Origin: Geomonas edaphica
Lineage (GTDB): Bacteria > Desulfobacterota > Desulfuromonadia > Geobacterales > Geobacteraceae
Reading direction: 5' to 3'
Assembly: GCF_004917075.1 (NCBI RefSeq)
Contig: NZ_SSYB01000005.1
Coordinates: 520,634 to 584,633, forward strand
Length of the DNA: 64,000 nt
Below the pieces are notes generated by a model. It had not been told where the DNA came from, did no database searches, and saw only the letters and a program-made list of their open reading frames with translations. Of the stretch, positions 1 through 7,698 are shown one piece after another. Every line of letters starts with the position of its first letter. Position 1 is the stretch's first letter. The position numbers were made by a program, and so were the translations under genes.

Positions 1-4
1 ATAC

Positions 5-47
5 ACCGCGGTGACCGCCGGCAAGGCCGGTCACCGCGGTTCTTTCG
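5..47 (+). terminator. Intrinsic terminator of the gene upstream of the window
   Basis: A long inverted repeat (arms ACCGCGGTGACCG and CGGTCACCGCGGT, 5-17 and 28-40) is followed by TCTTTCGT. It lies just before the ribosome site of the next gene, so it most likely ends a transcript entering from the left. Confidence 0.6.
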
Positions 48-64
48 TATCTGGAGAGTGAAAA

Positions 65-724
65 ATGGGTCCAATCCGGCTGCTAATCTTCGACCTGGAC
101 GGCACGCTCATCGACTCGCTGCCCGACCTGACCGATGCCACCAACCTGATCCGCGAGAGATACGGTCTGCCGCGGATCGGCATCAGCGACGTGCGCAAGC
201 TTGTCGGCCGCGGGGTGCGCAACCTCGTGGAGCGGGCCCTGCCCGGGGTGGGCCCGGAGGAGCTGGACCGCGCCACCGAAGTCTTCATCGAGTTCAACCT
301 GGCGCACATAGCCGACAAGACCCGGCCGTATCCCGGTGTTCCCGAGACGCTCTCCGATCTCTCCGGTCTTGGCATCCCGATGGTGGTCCTCTCCAACAAG
401 AACGTGGCCCTTTGCCGCGAGGTGCTCGGGAAACTGGGCCTTGAGCGGCACTTCACCGACATCTTCGGCGCCGATTCCTTTCCGTACCGGAAACCCTCTC
501 CCGAGCCCGTTCTGGCCGTCCTGAAGGGGTTCGGGGTCCCCGCCGCCGAGTGCGTCATGGTGGGGGACAGCATCAACGACATAGCCGCAGGAGGCGGAGC
601 AGGTGTATGGACCGTCGGGTGCAGCTACGGCTACGGCGAGATGAGTGAACTGGAGGGCGCGAGCTACCGGGTCGGGGACTTCCCCTCGCTGTTGCAGCTT
701 CCCTTCATCGACAAGAAAAAATGA
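65..724 (+). CDS. gph: Phosphoglycolate phosphatase, HAD superfamily
   Basis: A 219-aa cytoplasmic HAD hydrolase that would dephosphorylate 2-phosphoglycolate, a product of DNA repair and oxygenase side reactions. HAD motif I is visible as FDLDGTLIDS near residues 9-18 (nucleophile and acid/base Asp), motif II as VVLSNK, motif III as the Lys of RKPSPEP and motif IV as VMVGDSIND. The cap sequence after motif I and the length fit the Gph subfamily (about 220 aa). ATG 65 follows GGAGAG at a normal distance. It is a single gene preceded by a terminator. Another HAD phosphatase specificity cannot be excluded from sequence alone. Confidence 0.85.
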   Translation: MGPIRLLIFDLDGTLIDSLPDLTDATNLIRERYGLPRIGISDVRKLVGRGVRNLVERALPGVGPEELDRATEVFIEFNLAHIADKTRPYPGVPETLSDLSGLGIPMVVLSNKNVALCREVLGKLGLERHFTDIFGADSFPYRKPSPEPVLAVLKGFGVPAAECVMVGDSINDIAAGGGAGVWTVGCSYGYGEMSELEGASYRVGDFPSLLQLPFIDKKK

Positions 725-809
725 TGTCTGTTGAAAATTAGCTAAAGTTATTCGTCCGTGTGTCGAAACGGAAGTAGATCTTCAACCAACCTACTGGGGG
801 CGTAATCAG

Positions 810-1103
810 ATGAAACTTGAAGAGCTCAATACCAACCCGGCCGCAACCCATCTTGCCGTCGTGCGTAACGAGAAGCCCGAGACGGGCGACGCACACGCCG
901 AGACCGCGGCCAGGCAGCAGGCGGCGTCCGACAAGGTCGAGCTGTCGAGCTACATGCCCGTGGTTCCCACCTCGAAGCAGAGGAGGGAAGACATCCGGGT
1001 GGAAAAGGTAGAAGAGTTGCGTTCACAGATCAAGAGCGGCACCTACGAGGTATCCAGCCAGGATCTCGCCCAGAAGATGCTTTCAAAGCTCGTCATGAAG
1101 TAA
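810..1103 (+). CDS. flgM: Anti-sigma-28 factor FlgM
   Basis: A 97-aa, mostly polar protein expected to bind and inhibit the flagellar sigma factor FliA until the hook-basal body is complete and FlgM is exported. The conserved FlgM C-terminal helices are seen in the last 45 residues (VEKVEELRSQIKSGTY, then SSQDLAQKMLSKL), preceded by the typical DKVELSS motif. The N-terminal half is low-complexity and likely disordered, as in known FlgM proteins. No other flagellar gene is in the window, so the flagellar link rests on family similarity. A GGGGGCG ribosome site precedes ATG 810. Confidence 0.85.
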   Translation: MKLEELNTNPAATHLAVVRNEKPETGDAHAETAARQQAASDKVELSSYMPVVPTSKQRREDIRVEKVEELRSQIKSGTYEVSSQDLAQKMLSKLVMK

Positions 1104-1142
1104 AGTCCCATTCCCCGCGTCATCCGCTGCCGGTGCTATGCA

Positions 1143-1163
1143 CCCTCTCCCTTTGGGAGAGGG
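1143..1163. repeat. Intergenic GC-rich palindrome
   Basis: CCCTCTCCC-TTT-GGGAGAGGG hairpin about 40 bases after flgM. It resembles dispersed palindromic repeats of GC-rich genomes and could also help end flgM transcription. There is no T-run after it. Confidence 0.45.
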
Positions 1164-1259
1164 GAGGGTGAGGGCTTCGGCCCCCAAACGTACCCGTCCC
1201 TTGGGCGTTCGGAAGAATAGCTGACCAGCCGTAAGAACATCGTCGCTTCGGGAAAATCG

Positions 1260-1288
1260 TTGACAACGAGTTACGGATAAGGTAAAAG
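1260..1288 (+). promoter_or_regulatory. Promoter of tRNA-Gly
   Basis: TTGACA at 1260-1265, a 17-base gap and TAAAAG at 1283-1288, 15 bases before the mature 5' end of the tRNA. The -35 is consensus and the -10 is weak. Confidence 0.55.
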
Positions 1289-1303
1289 GTTCTTCTCACT
1301 TAG

Positions 1304-1384
<81 letters not shown>

Positions 1385-1389
1385 ACAAA

Positions 1390-1417
1390 GGGTTAGGCGA
1401 TTTGCCTAGCCCTTTTT
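1390..1417 (+). terminator. Terminator after tRNA-Gly (island side)
   Basis: GGGTTAGGC-GATTT-GCCTAGCCC followed by TTTTT. It replaces the original chromosomal terminator, which is now beyond the right repeat at 40147. Confidence 0.8.
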
Positions 1418-1515
1418 GATTATGTGGGTGGCTCGTGTTGTAGTAGATGTTGTAATAAATTCTGAAATCGCATGAAATTGAATGAACGAACCTTGCCCCG
1501 GTCGCGTGTCTCCAA

Positions 1516-1630
1516 TTAATACTCATCTGGAAACAACACAGTCGTGGCCGACCGATCCCATTCCGTGATGATCTATATCTTCGGCAACCCCACCTTGTTG
1601 TAGTCCGATAGTGCCTCCCGCCTTCTGGTT
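1516..1630 (-). pseudogene. Fragment of a gene related to 4633-4911
   Basis: On the minus strand this stretch encodes the C-terminal end of a protein close to the 92-aa protein at 4633-4911: IITEWDRSATTVLFPDEY against IITEWDRSTTTVLLPDEY. The reading frame holds an internal TAG at 1573-1575 where the intact relative has TGG (Trp). No start or N-terminal half is present. It is therefore a decayed 3' fragment, probably left from an earlier or tandem element at the same tRNA. Confidence 0.8.
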
Positions 1631-1705
1631 ACTGATCACCGCGACTATTGAAAAATGATCGGATTGAGGGCCGCATGTTCCCCGAAGTTCAAAACAAACG
1701 ATAGG

Positions 1706-1993
1706 CTATACGGAGGCAACAGGAATAACAGTGGTGGTTGCAGCATATTCGTCGAGACGATTCAAGGTCTTCTCCAGAATGACATTGTTCACCCCCATGC
1801 CGAGATAACCTGTTTGGCCGTATGTGTCGTAGTTCGCTACTTTTTCCGCCAGATCGTCTATCTCTGCTGTCCTAGTGCTGAATCTGTCCTGGTTTTGGAT
1901 GATCCAAAAGATACGCTCCGCCAGAAAATCAGGTAGTTCTTGTTCACGTTGGGCCATTTCCGTAACTGCTTGTAGTTTTTCGAACAGAGTCAT
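1706..1993 (-). CDS. Small hypothetical protein, tandem paralogue A
   Basis: A 95-aa acidic soluble protein without a recognised family. It aligns with the product of the next gene upstream (1996-2247): both have LP-x-(F/W)-LA near residue 20, an N-x-x-x-(F/Y) motif, a YD-x-Y motif in the middle and (I)-x-x-TL-x-x-L-(D/E)-E near the end. The two lie 2 bp apart in the same orientation behind a DndA-like cysteine desulfurase, so they are probably co-transcribed with it. No metal or catalytic motif is visible. Function unknown; an adaptor role for the desulfurase is only a guess. Confidence 0.65.
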   Translation of the reverse strand: MTLFEKLQAVTEMAQREQELPDFLAERIFWIIQNQDRFSTRTAEIDDLAEKVANYDTYGQTGYLGMGVNNVILEKTLNRLDEYAATTTVIPVASV

Positions 1994-1995
1994 CG

Positions 1996-2247
1996 CTATT
2001 CCTCCAGCCAGCGCAGTGTCCGCTTGATGTCCTCATGGTCGTACGCCCATTTACAGCAGCCCGCTTCGGCGTAGACGTCGTACTCCCGGACCTGGGCTAC
2101 GAGGATTTCAATCAGATACTCCTTCCCCTGATACGCTTCAGGGTTTCTCGCCACCATGAGCACAGGATCGGCAAGCCATTTTGGCAAATCATGGTGGTCA
2201 TACTGCTCAACGGTAACCTCTTCCAACTCACTGAATATGTCGTTCAT
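1996..2247 (-). CDS. Small hypothetical protein, tandem paralogue B
   Basis: An 83-aa acidic protein (MNDIFSELEEV start) that is a diverged duplicate of the neighbour at 1706-1993; shared positions include LP-x-WLA, NP-x-AY, YDVY and TLRWLEE. It sits 14 bp after the cysteine desulfurase stop and 2 bp before its paralogue, so a three-gene operon is likely. It has two adjacent Cys residues (AGCCKW), which the paralogue lacks. No known domain is recognised. The duplication of a small partner gene behind a sulfur-mobilising enzyme is the notable point. Confidence 0.65.
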   Translation of the reverse strand: MNDIFSELEEVTVEQYDHHDLPKWLADPVLMVARNPEAYQGKEYLIEILVAQVREYDVYAEAGCCKWAYDHEDIKRTLRWLEE

Positions 2248-2261
2248 TTAGCACCACCTTC

Positions 2262-3395
2262 CTATCCGCGCAGCGCACGGAGAATATTTTCCACTTCAGA
2301 CCAGTCCACTTCAGGGGTCATGTGACACCACGATAATCGAATTGATTGCTCAACCTTTTCAAACGATAGCCCCATTGCCGTCAGCACATGACTTGGAGTA
2401 TGGGTGTGTGAGGTGCATGCGGAGGTGCTGGATACTGCTATTACGTTCTTGAGAGCTTTGATTGCCACTTCTGAATTAATCCCTGGAATTGAAATGTTGA
2501 GCACATGGGGTAGCGTATATTTTTCAGCGCCGTTCTGTTCCGCACCAAGTGCCGACAACGTTGCCAGTGCCTTTTCGCGGAATGTTTGACATTTTTTCAT
2601 TCGGTCGCCGTTGTTTCGTACTGCAAGCTTTGCCGCCTCCCCAAAACCTGCAATGAGGGAAACCGGCAGAGTACCGGGACGCAGTCCCTGCTCCTGTCCA
2701 CCTCCGAACATCAACGGATGAATCGGTGGAAACTGGCGGTTCTGCTTACGTACAACGAGGGCGCCAATACCTTTCGGTCCATATATTTTGTGGCCGCTTA
2801 TCGAGATAAAATTGATGCGCGGGTGCCGGAGTTGCTCCAACTCCTTGCCGAATCCCTGGGCGGCATCAACATGCCACCAGATTTCACGGTCCGCTAAAAT
2901 ATCTGCAACCTCCGTCAGTGGTTGGAGTACTCCAGTCTCATTGTTTACCTGCATGGTCGAAACAAGAAGTGTGTCTGGACGAATCGCATCCGACAATCGC
3001 TGAGGGTCAATGCGGCCGTCTGACTGTACCGGCAGAATTTGTACCTCGAACCCCAACCGTGCCATCTCTTCAAACGGTTCAAGCACCGACTTGTGTTCGA
3101 TGGCAGTGCTAATTATATGGCAGCGTCCATTACGCATTCCCGCATCGGCAAGCCCCAGTATTGCTAGATTGTTGCTCTCCGTGGCGCCGCTGGTAAAAAT
3201 TACTTCGTCACGGTTCGCTTTAACCACCTCGGCTACCTGGCCTCTGGCATGTTCCACAGCTGTAAGCGCAAACACGCCATAGTCATGAATGGGGCTGGCA
3301 GCATTGCCAAAATCCTTTTCCAGAAAACGCACCACAGCCGATGCTACAGACGGTTCCACCGGCGTTGTCGCATTGCAGTCCAGATAAATAGCCAT
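2262..3395 (-). CDS. dndA: Cysteine desulfurase, DndA-like
   Basis: A 377-aa PLP-dependent class V aminotransferase that takes sulfur from cysteine as a persulfide. The opening YLDCNATTP matches DndA/IscS-type enzymes. His101 (IEHKS), PLP Lys203 (SGHKIYGPKG) and catalytic Cys327 in the SSTSACTS loop are all present. ATG 3395 is preferred over the in-frame GTG 3410 because AGGGGGGA lies at ribosome-site distance before it. In phosphorothioation systems DndA feeds DndCDE, but no dndB-E or dndF-H genes are in the window, so this copy is an orphan. It may serve another thiolation pathway with its two small downstream neighbours. The exact subfamily is less certain than the enzyme class. Confidence 0.8.
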   Translation of the reverse strand: MAIYLDCNATTPVEPSVASAVVRFLEKDFGNAASPIHDYGVFALTAVEHARGQVAEVVKANRDEVIFTSGATESNNLAILGLADAGMRNGRCHIISTAIEHKSVLEPFEEMARLGFEVQILPVQSDGRIDPQRLSDAIRPDTLLVSTMQVNNETGVLQPLTEVADILADREIWWHVDAAQGFGKELEQLRHPRINFISISGHKIYGPKGIGALVVRKQNRQFPPIHPLMFGGGQEQGLRPGTLPVSLIAGFGEAAKLAVRNNGDRMKKCQTFREKALATLSALGAEQNGAEKYTLPHVLNISIPGINSEVAIKALKNVIAVSSTSACTSHTHTPSHVLTAMGLSFEKVEQSIRLSWCHMTPEVDWSEVENILRALRG

Positions 3396-3452
3396 CCATT
3401 CCCCCCTCACCTGAAATTATTGCCAAGTATACGCAACACATGTATATATGAA

Positions 3453-3484
3453 AAATATATTGTTTTTATTGTTTCAATATATTT
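3453..3484. promoter_or_regulatory. Palindromic operator between dndA and lysR-type gene
   Basis: Perfect 10-bp inverted repeat AAATATATTG / CAATATATTT with a 12-base T-rich spacer, in the 120-bp divergent intergenic region. Position and architecture fit a LysR-type regulator binding site controlling both genes. Confidence 0.65.
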
Positions 3485-3515
3485 ATCGAATAATGTGGTG
3501 GTGAGGTGCAAAGCC

Positions 3516-4430
3516 ATGGATTTGCGACAATTGAAATTCTTTGTGGGTGTGGCGGCATGCGAAAGTTTTACTAAGGCTGCTGAGCAACTGCACATAGCCC
3601 AACCTGCTCTCAGCATAGCCATAAAAAAGCTGGAGGAAGAGTTGGATGTTCTTCTGTTCAACCGCAGGGACAGAAAAATTTCTTTAACAGCCGAAGGTGA
3701 AGCCCTCTTGCTCCATGCTCAAGGCATACTACAAGGGGTTACCAACGCGAAGCATGAGATTGACGATCTTCGAGGACTGCTCAAGGGAGACGTGCGTGTT
3801 GGTCTCACCCCAATGTTAAGCAGCTTTTTCTTCCCGAGGATAATCTCATCATTCAAATTGAGACATCCGGGCCTCAAGATTTCCATCTCCGGTGACAGCG
3901 CCTGGAGCATCCAGCGCAAAATCGAGTCCGGTGAGTTGGATGTCGGAGTTATTGCTGGAGAAGTGCCAGAGGGCCTGGACTCTCATCACTTGTTACGGGA
4001 GGAGATTGTTGCGTGTGTGTACCCTGGACATCCTTTTGCCGGACGTAAAAAGGTTGCACTGCATGAACTGCTCAGGGAAACGTTGATTCACTACAAGGAA
4101 GGGTACCACCTGCGCGAATTGATTGATGAACTATGTGCCAGGGAAGGCATTACTCCATCGGTGGCGGCAGAGTCTAATATGTTCTCGCTGATCCGGAGCC
4201 TGGTCAAGGAGAAGTTGGGGCTGGCATTTTTTCTCAAGATGGTGGTTGCACGTGATGCGGAAGTAGCAGCCATATCCTGCGATCCGCCGGTTTTTTTAAA
4301 TCTATACATAGCGTGGAAGAGAAATTCATATCTTTCTCGGGCAAACCGCGCCTTTGTTGATTTTCTCATCCAGGAACTGGACGAGTATTACATGCTTACG
4401 CAGGCTGCGGGAACATTTCCATTGCCCTAA
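3516..4430 (+). CDS. LysR-family transcriptional regulator
   Basis: A 304-aa regulator. The N-terminal winged helix-turn-helix is clear (MDLRQLKFFVGVAACESFTK, then LHIAQPALSIAIKKLEEEL and LLFNRRDRKISLT), followed by a periplasmic-binding-like effector domain from about residue 90. ATG 3516 is used because MDLRQL is the usual LysR start and GAGG lies upstream; the longer open frame from 3249 overlaps dndA and is not credible. It is transcribed divergently from the cysteine desulfurase operon with a palindrome between them, so it probably controls that operon and itself. The effector is unknown. Confidence 0.9.
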   Translation: MDLRQLKFFVGVAACESFTKAAEQLHIAQPALSIAIKKLEEELDVLLFNRRDRKISLTAEGEALLLHAQGILQGVTNAKHEIDDLRGLLKGDVRVGLTPMLSSFFFPRIISSFKLRHPGLKISISGDSAWSIQRKIESGELDVGVIAGEVPEGLDSHHLLREEIVACVYPGHPFAGRKKVALHELLRETLIHYKEGYHLRELIDELCAREGITPSVAAESNMFSLIRSLVKEKLGLAFFLKMVVARDAEVAAISCDPPVFLNLYIAWKRNSYLSRANRAFVDFLIQELDEYYMLTQAAGTFPLP

Positions 4431-4570
4431 TCACAATCCCAATTCTCATAAAAGCATAAACAGGAACAACTTGTCGCCGAAGACTCGGGCAAGCTCCAGG
4501 CATTCTAGTTGCCACCGATGATGACGCTGATATATATACGCAACTGTCGATTCATACATGGCTCTTGATA

Positions 4571-4617
4571 TAAAAAGCTCGGATGAACCCAAAACCGAAG
4601 CTTCGGTTTCATCCGAG
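4571..4617 (-). terminator. Terminator of the leftward recombination module
   Basis: On the minus strand, arms CTCGGATGAA and TTCATCCGAG enclose a second inner hairpin (AAACCGAAGCTTCGGTTT) and are followed by CTTTTTAT. It lies between the convergent ends of the LysR gene and 4633-4911. Confidence 0.7.
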
Positions 4618-4632
4618 TTTTGCCAGTTAAGT

Positions 4633-4911
4633 TCAATACTCATCCGGCAACAACACAGTCGTCGTTGAGCGGTCCCATTCTGTGATGATCCATATCTTGG
4701 GTAATCCCTCCTTGATGTAAACCGAAAATAGACGCTCACCATTCTGCAGCGCAAACTCGTTGGCAACTCTGTCATCGTCGCAGACATCCCCCCAGTCTCC
4801 AGCCAAGTGCCGTTTCAGCGACAGATGAACGTGCTTCGCAAATTCAGTGTTATCCGCAACCAGATCATTTACGCCTCTCGTCATGAGCAACCTTCCAGGA
4901 CTGAATTTCAT
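4633..4911 (-). CDS. Conserved hypothetical protein of mobile elements
   Basis: A 92-aa soluble protein beginning MKFSPGRLLMTRGV and ending IITEWDRSTTTVLLPDEY. This family is common on plasmids and integrative elements, where it is usually annotated as hypothetical; the GDWGDV and WIITE-x-DRS-x-TT-x-LLP-x-EY signatures are its hallmarks. It overlaps the RadC-like gene by 4 bases (ATGA), so the two are translationally coupled. A decayed 3' copy exists at 1516-1630. Function unknown; the company of RadC, an exonuclease and Bet suggests a role in element maintenance. Confidence 0.85.
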   Translation of the reverse strand: MKFSPGRLLMTRGVNDLVADNTEFAKHVHLSLKRHLAGDWGDVCDDDRVANEFALQNGERLFSVYIKEGLPKIWIITEWDRSTTTVLLPDEY

Positions 4912-5399
4912 AGCAGCCCCCTTTCGACAAACGAGACGAACTGATCATCGCCAATAATGATGTGGTCAAGGACCGGAATACCGATCAAGTCGCCAGCCTC
5001 TTTGAGCCGTCTGGTAATATTCAGGTCTTCAGTGCTGGGACTGGGGTCTCCACTCGGATGATTGTGGACCAGGAGCATAGCCGCTGCGGAACTGAGAAGA
5101 GCAGCTTTCATGACTTCCCTGACATGGACTATACTCTGGTTGAGACTGCCTACGGATACCCGATCCAGGCAGACGATCCTGTTTTTGCCATCCAGGTGGA
5201 GGCAAAGAAAATGCTCCTTAGTCTCGCAAATCAGGTTGCGGAACATCTCGAAGACCTGAGAGGGTGAGTTGAACCGGTTAGTCGCGATGTAGACTGGCAT
5301 ATCCTCCCTGATAACCTCCCTGCTGAAGACCGGTCTCATGACTCGCATCCGCAACGTTTTGGTGTTGCTGGTTTCGTCAAAGAAAGATTTCGTGTTCAT
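4908..5399 (-). CDS. radC: RadC-like JAB/MPN domain protein
   Basis: A 163-aa protein that is essentially the RadC JAB (MPN+) domain. The metalloprotease-type metal-binding motif is intact: LVHNHPSGDPSPSTED (H-x-H-x(7)-S-x(2)-D pattern), preceded by a conserved Glu-containing segment (CETKEHFLCL). The N-terminal helix-hairpin-helix of chromosomal RadC is missing, as is usual for RadC proteins of plasmids and genomic islands. GGAGG precedes ATG 5399. A hairpin terminator lies between this gene and the upstream exonuclease gene, so its expression may be attenuated or start from its own promoter. The biochemical role of RadC is unsettled. Confidence 0.9.
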   Translation of the reverse strand: MNTKSFFDETSNTKTLRMRVMRPVFSREVIREDMPVYIATNRFNSPSQVFEMFRNLICETKEHFLCLHLDGKNRIVCLDRVSVGSLNQSIVHVREVMKAALLSSAAAMLLVHNHPSGDPSPSTEDLNITRRLKEAGDLIGIPVLDHIIIGDDQFVSFVERGLL

Positions 5400-5411
5400 G
5401 ACGCCTCCAAA

Positions 5412-5449
5412 AGAAAACGCCCTTGAACCTTGATTGGTGCAAGGGCGTT
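5412..5449 (-). terminator. Intrinsic terminator between exonuclease and radC
   Basis: AACGCCCTTG / CAAGGGCGTT (10-bp perfect arms, 14-base loop); on the minus strand the stem is followed by TTTTCTTTTGG. It would end most transcripts from the exonuclease-bet operon before radC. Confidence 0.7.
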
Positions 5450-5502
5450 ATGTTGTAATGCGTGTTGCGGATACGGGAACAACCGCAACAGGCGATGGGT
5501 AT

Positions 5503-6471
5503 TCAGACTGTTGCTCCTTTGACCGGTCTGCATTCCAGTTTCGTATACCCGGCCCGTCCTTTCAGCACTCCCGGATAAACATCAGGGTACTGCGTCTTCA
5601 GCATCTCTGGATCAACTGCCATCGTTGGCGCAACCGACGATACCACCAGGTCAACTTTGGTCGATCTCCCCTTGAAGTTGGGACCGGTAAAATCCAGCAA
5701 CTCTTGACGGATACTCTTCATCTCCTTATCTGCGCGGTTCTTTGTACTGTTCAGCTTCGCATACTTGCAAGCAAGCATTTCTATTTCCGGTGGCAGTTCC
5801 ACTTTCGGAAGAGTCATGGCGGGGCAGTCATAACGGTACGCGCAAAAGGCACAGGTTTGCGAGACTGACGGTTGCGCTTCTTCCCTTCCTTCCAAGCAAT
5901 CAAGAAGATACAGAGCCCGGCAGTAGAGATAGTTGAACAGAGCGTCGTTGTACTCGAATCCATTGAACTGGTGCACCTGACCGGCATTCAGATCAATGGC
6001 GAGAATGGAACCGCCCAACTTTCCTTCCGGGTGGTGAATCCGCAACAGACCCAACTGGTACGCAAGCTGGTCGATCCATTGCGGATACGGCTCATCGGGA
6101 ATGCCGTTGACTGATTTTACCTCGACCACATGCAGTTCCGGTGTACCGTCAAAATCAGCGTAGAACAGAAAATCAATGTGCGCCTTGAGCGGATACTCGG
6201 GATGCTGCAACTCTACCTGGGTATCGAAGAGAGGTTTCACGCCTCCCGCAACAAAGATGTTTTCGATCAAAGTTTCCGCAACGTGACCACGGCTGAATTT
6301 CAGCAGGGTACTCAGATTCGGCGTTGCTGGCTGTTTCCTCTGCAGGTAAAACTTCCTGGCGCAACTAGCAACATCACTGGAACCGATGTACTGAGTACGG
6401 TCCCCCAACTCGGCGCTTTTGTTGCGGCTCAATGCTGGTACTGCAGTCTCGAAAAACGAAGAGAGATTCAT
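5503..6471 (-). CDS. Cas4-like Fe-S PD-(D/E)XK exonuclease
   Basis: A 322-aa nuclease that would resect DNA ends for the annealing protein encoded upstream. The RecB/Cas4-type pattern is visible: Cys37 (VASCARKFYL), His63 (GHVAE), Asp100 (AHIDF), Glu117-x-Lys119 (VEVKS), Gln135/Tyr138 (DQLAYQLGLL) and a C-terminal cluster Cys207, Cys210, Cys216. One N-terminal plus three C-terminal cysteines is the Cas4/AddB iron-sulfur arrangement. No CRISPR array is present, so a recombination role with Bet is more likely than spacer acquisition. ATG 6471 follows AAAGGAG. It lies 26 bp after the bet gene in one operon. Confidence 0.85.
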   Translation of the reverse strand: MNLSSFFETAVPALSRNKSAELGDRTQYIGSSDVASCARKFYLQRKQPATPNLSTLLKFSRGHVAETLIENIFVAGGVKPLFDTQVELQHPEYPLKAHIDFLFYADFDGTPELHVVEVKSVNGIPDEPYPQWIDQLAYQLGLLRIHHPEGKLGGSILAIDLNAGQVHQFNGFEYNDALFNYLYCRALYLLDCLEGREEAQPSVSQTCAFCAYRYDCPAMTLPKVELPPEIEMLACKYAKLNSTKNRADKEMKSIRQELLDFTGPNFKGRSTKVDLVVSSVAPTMAVDPEMLKTQYPDVYPGVLKGRAGYTKLECRPVKGATV

Positions 6472-6497
6472 TGTTGACTCCTTTCCTGACGCCTAAC

Positions 6498-7493
6498 TTA
6501 AAAAGGTTCGTTCTTGAATGGGAAAATCCATCGCTTCTGATCCGGCGACCAGCGGAAGCCGGAAGATTTCAGAACTGCTTTCTCGTTATACGAGTTGGCG
6601 GTGATGACCCCGTCAGTACCGTTGAAGCTGATGTCGTAGGAGATGCGCTTTGCGTCCAACAGGGCGATAACCTCCAGCGCGACTGGATCAATAACCTCTT
6701 CATGCTTTGGTGCTGGTTGATCGGCAGTTGCCGCTACCTGAGGACGCTTCGAGGTTGCGGGTGGTGTGGCGCGTTGTTGCGGTTGCGGTACTGGTCTCAG
6801 CTTTGTTTCTTTCGCTGATTCTTTTGGTTTCTCTCCATCCACTTTTTTGACCGAGGAGAGATGGGATTTCTCAGGGTCGGTCCGTGAGTATTCCGCTTCA
6901 ATGGCGGGGGTGACGATGTCGCCGTTAGTAAGCTCGAAGCCTGCTCCCAACTCTTCCGGCGAGTAGACACCATGAATGTTGAACGCCTTGCGCAGCGCCT
7001 GGCTTTCCGCAACTTTCTTCAGCATGGTCTCCGGCTTTTCTGCCCAAAACCTGGTTGGTTGCCCTTTGTCGGTCTTCTGGCAGTACTCGTTGTAGGAGAC
7101 CTGTGCGGTAAAAGGCTTGTTACTGTCTTTGCGCCAGACAGTGCATTCGGCAACGAGTTGCTGCGTTGTGACCCATTTGCCATTTTGCAGTTGCGGTACA
7201 TCATGGATGCAGACGGTAGTCTCGATACCGGCAAGCTGGTTGGTTCTATGGGCAATGGAAAGGAACCCGTCACGTCCTACCATCGGTTCGACTTTGTTGA
7301 TCCACTGGTCGCCGATTTTCTGACGACGCTTCACGAAGAAAATCTCTCTGGTTATAGGATTCAGGCAAAGCTCTCTGGCTACAGAGAAGCAGTACGCCTG
7401 CTCCGCCTTGGTTGCTCCCTGGGGAAAGAACTGCGATTCGATGACCGCCATTTGCTCCCTGTCGAAATCCAGTTTTGCGACTGCGTTACTCAT
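6498..7493 (-). CDS. bet: Single-strand annealing protein Bet (lambda Beta/RecT family)
   Basis: A 331-aa recombinase that anneals complementary single strands after end resection. The Bet-family core is recognisable in the first 200 residues (FFPQGATKAEQAYCFSVARE, LNPITREIFFVKR, VGRDGFLSIAHRT, ETMLKKVAESQALRKAF). A Pro/Lys-rich linker follows, then a small C-terminal domain ending GFRWSPDQKRWIFPF that looks like a separate substrate-binding module not found in lambda Beta. ATG 7493 is chosen because AAGGAG precedes it; the frame extends upstream without a better start. It forms a synaptase-exonuclease pair with 5503-6471, as in phages and SXT/R391-type elements. Confidence 0.88.
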   Translation of the reverse strand: MSNAVAKLDFDREQMAVIESQFFPQGATKAEQAYCFSVARELCLNPITREIFFVKRRQKIGDQWINKVEPMVGRDGFLSIAHRTNQLAGIETTVCIHDVPQLQNGKWVTTQQLVAECTVWRKDSNKPFTAQVSYNEYCQKTDKGQPTRFWAEKPETMLKKVAESQALRKAFNIHGVYSPEELGAGFELTNGDIVTPAIEAEYSRTDPEKSHLSSVKKVDGEKPKESAKETKLRPVPQPQQRATPPATSKRPQVAATADQPAPKHEEVIDPVALEVIALLDAKRISYDISFNGTDGVITANSYNEKAVLKSSGFRWSPDQKRWIFPFKNEPF

Positions 7494-7698
7494 TGTGAAC
7501 TCCTTTTGTTGATGATTTCTGGTTACGTTACCTGCTGCTAAAACGCGACTAATCGGTTGGTTGAGAGTCACCTCCTTCGTCAATGCGTCTGAACAGACGA
7601 ATGCGCTCTTCGGGATGAACCGGAATGGCAATGCTCGATTTGTGATGGATGATTGGTACTGCCGGAAAAGTGCTGAACTGCGAAGAACTACTGCGGGG

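Noticed and set aside
2262-3395. Complete Dnd phosphorothioation system
   Set aside because: No dndB, dndC, dndD, dndE or dndFGH gene is found within the window.
3249-3515. N-terminal extension of the LysR-type gene
   Set aside because: It would overlap dndA and run through the AT-rich operator; MDLRQL at 3516 is the family start and has a ribosome site.
4446-4787. 113-residue minus-strand open frame
   Set aside because: Overlaps the well-supported gene 4633-4911 in another frame and covers its terminator.
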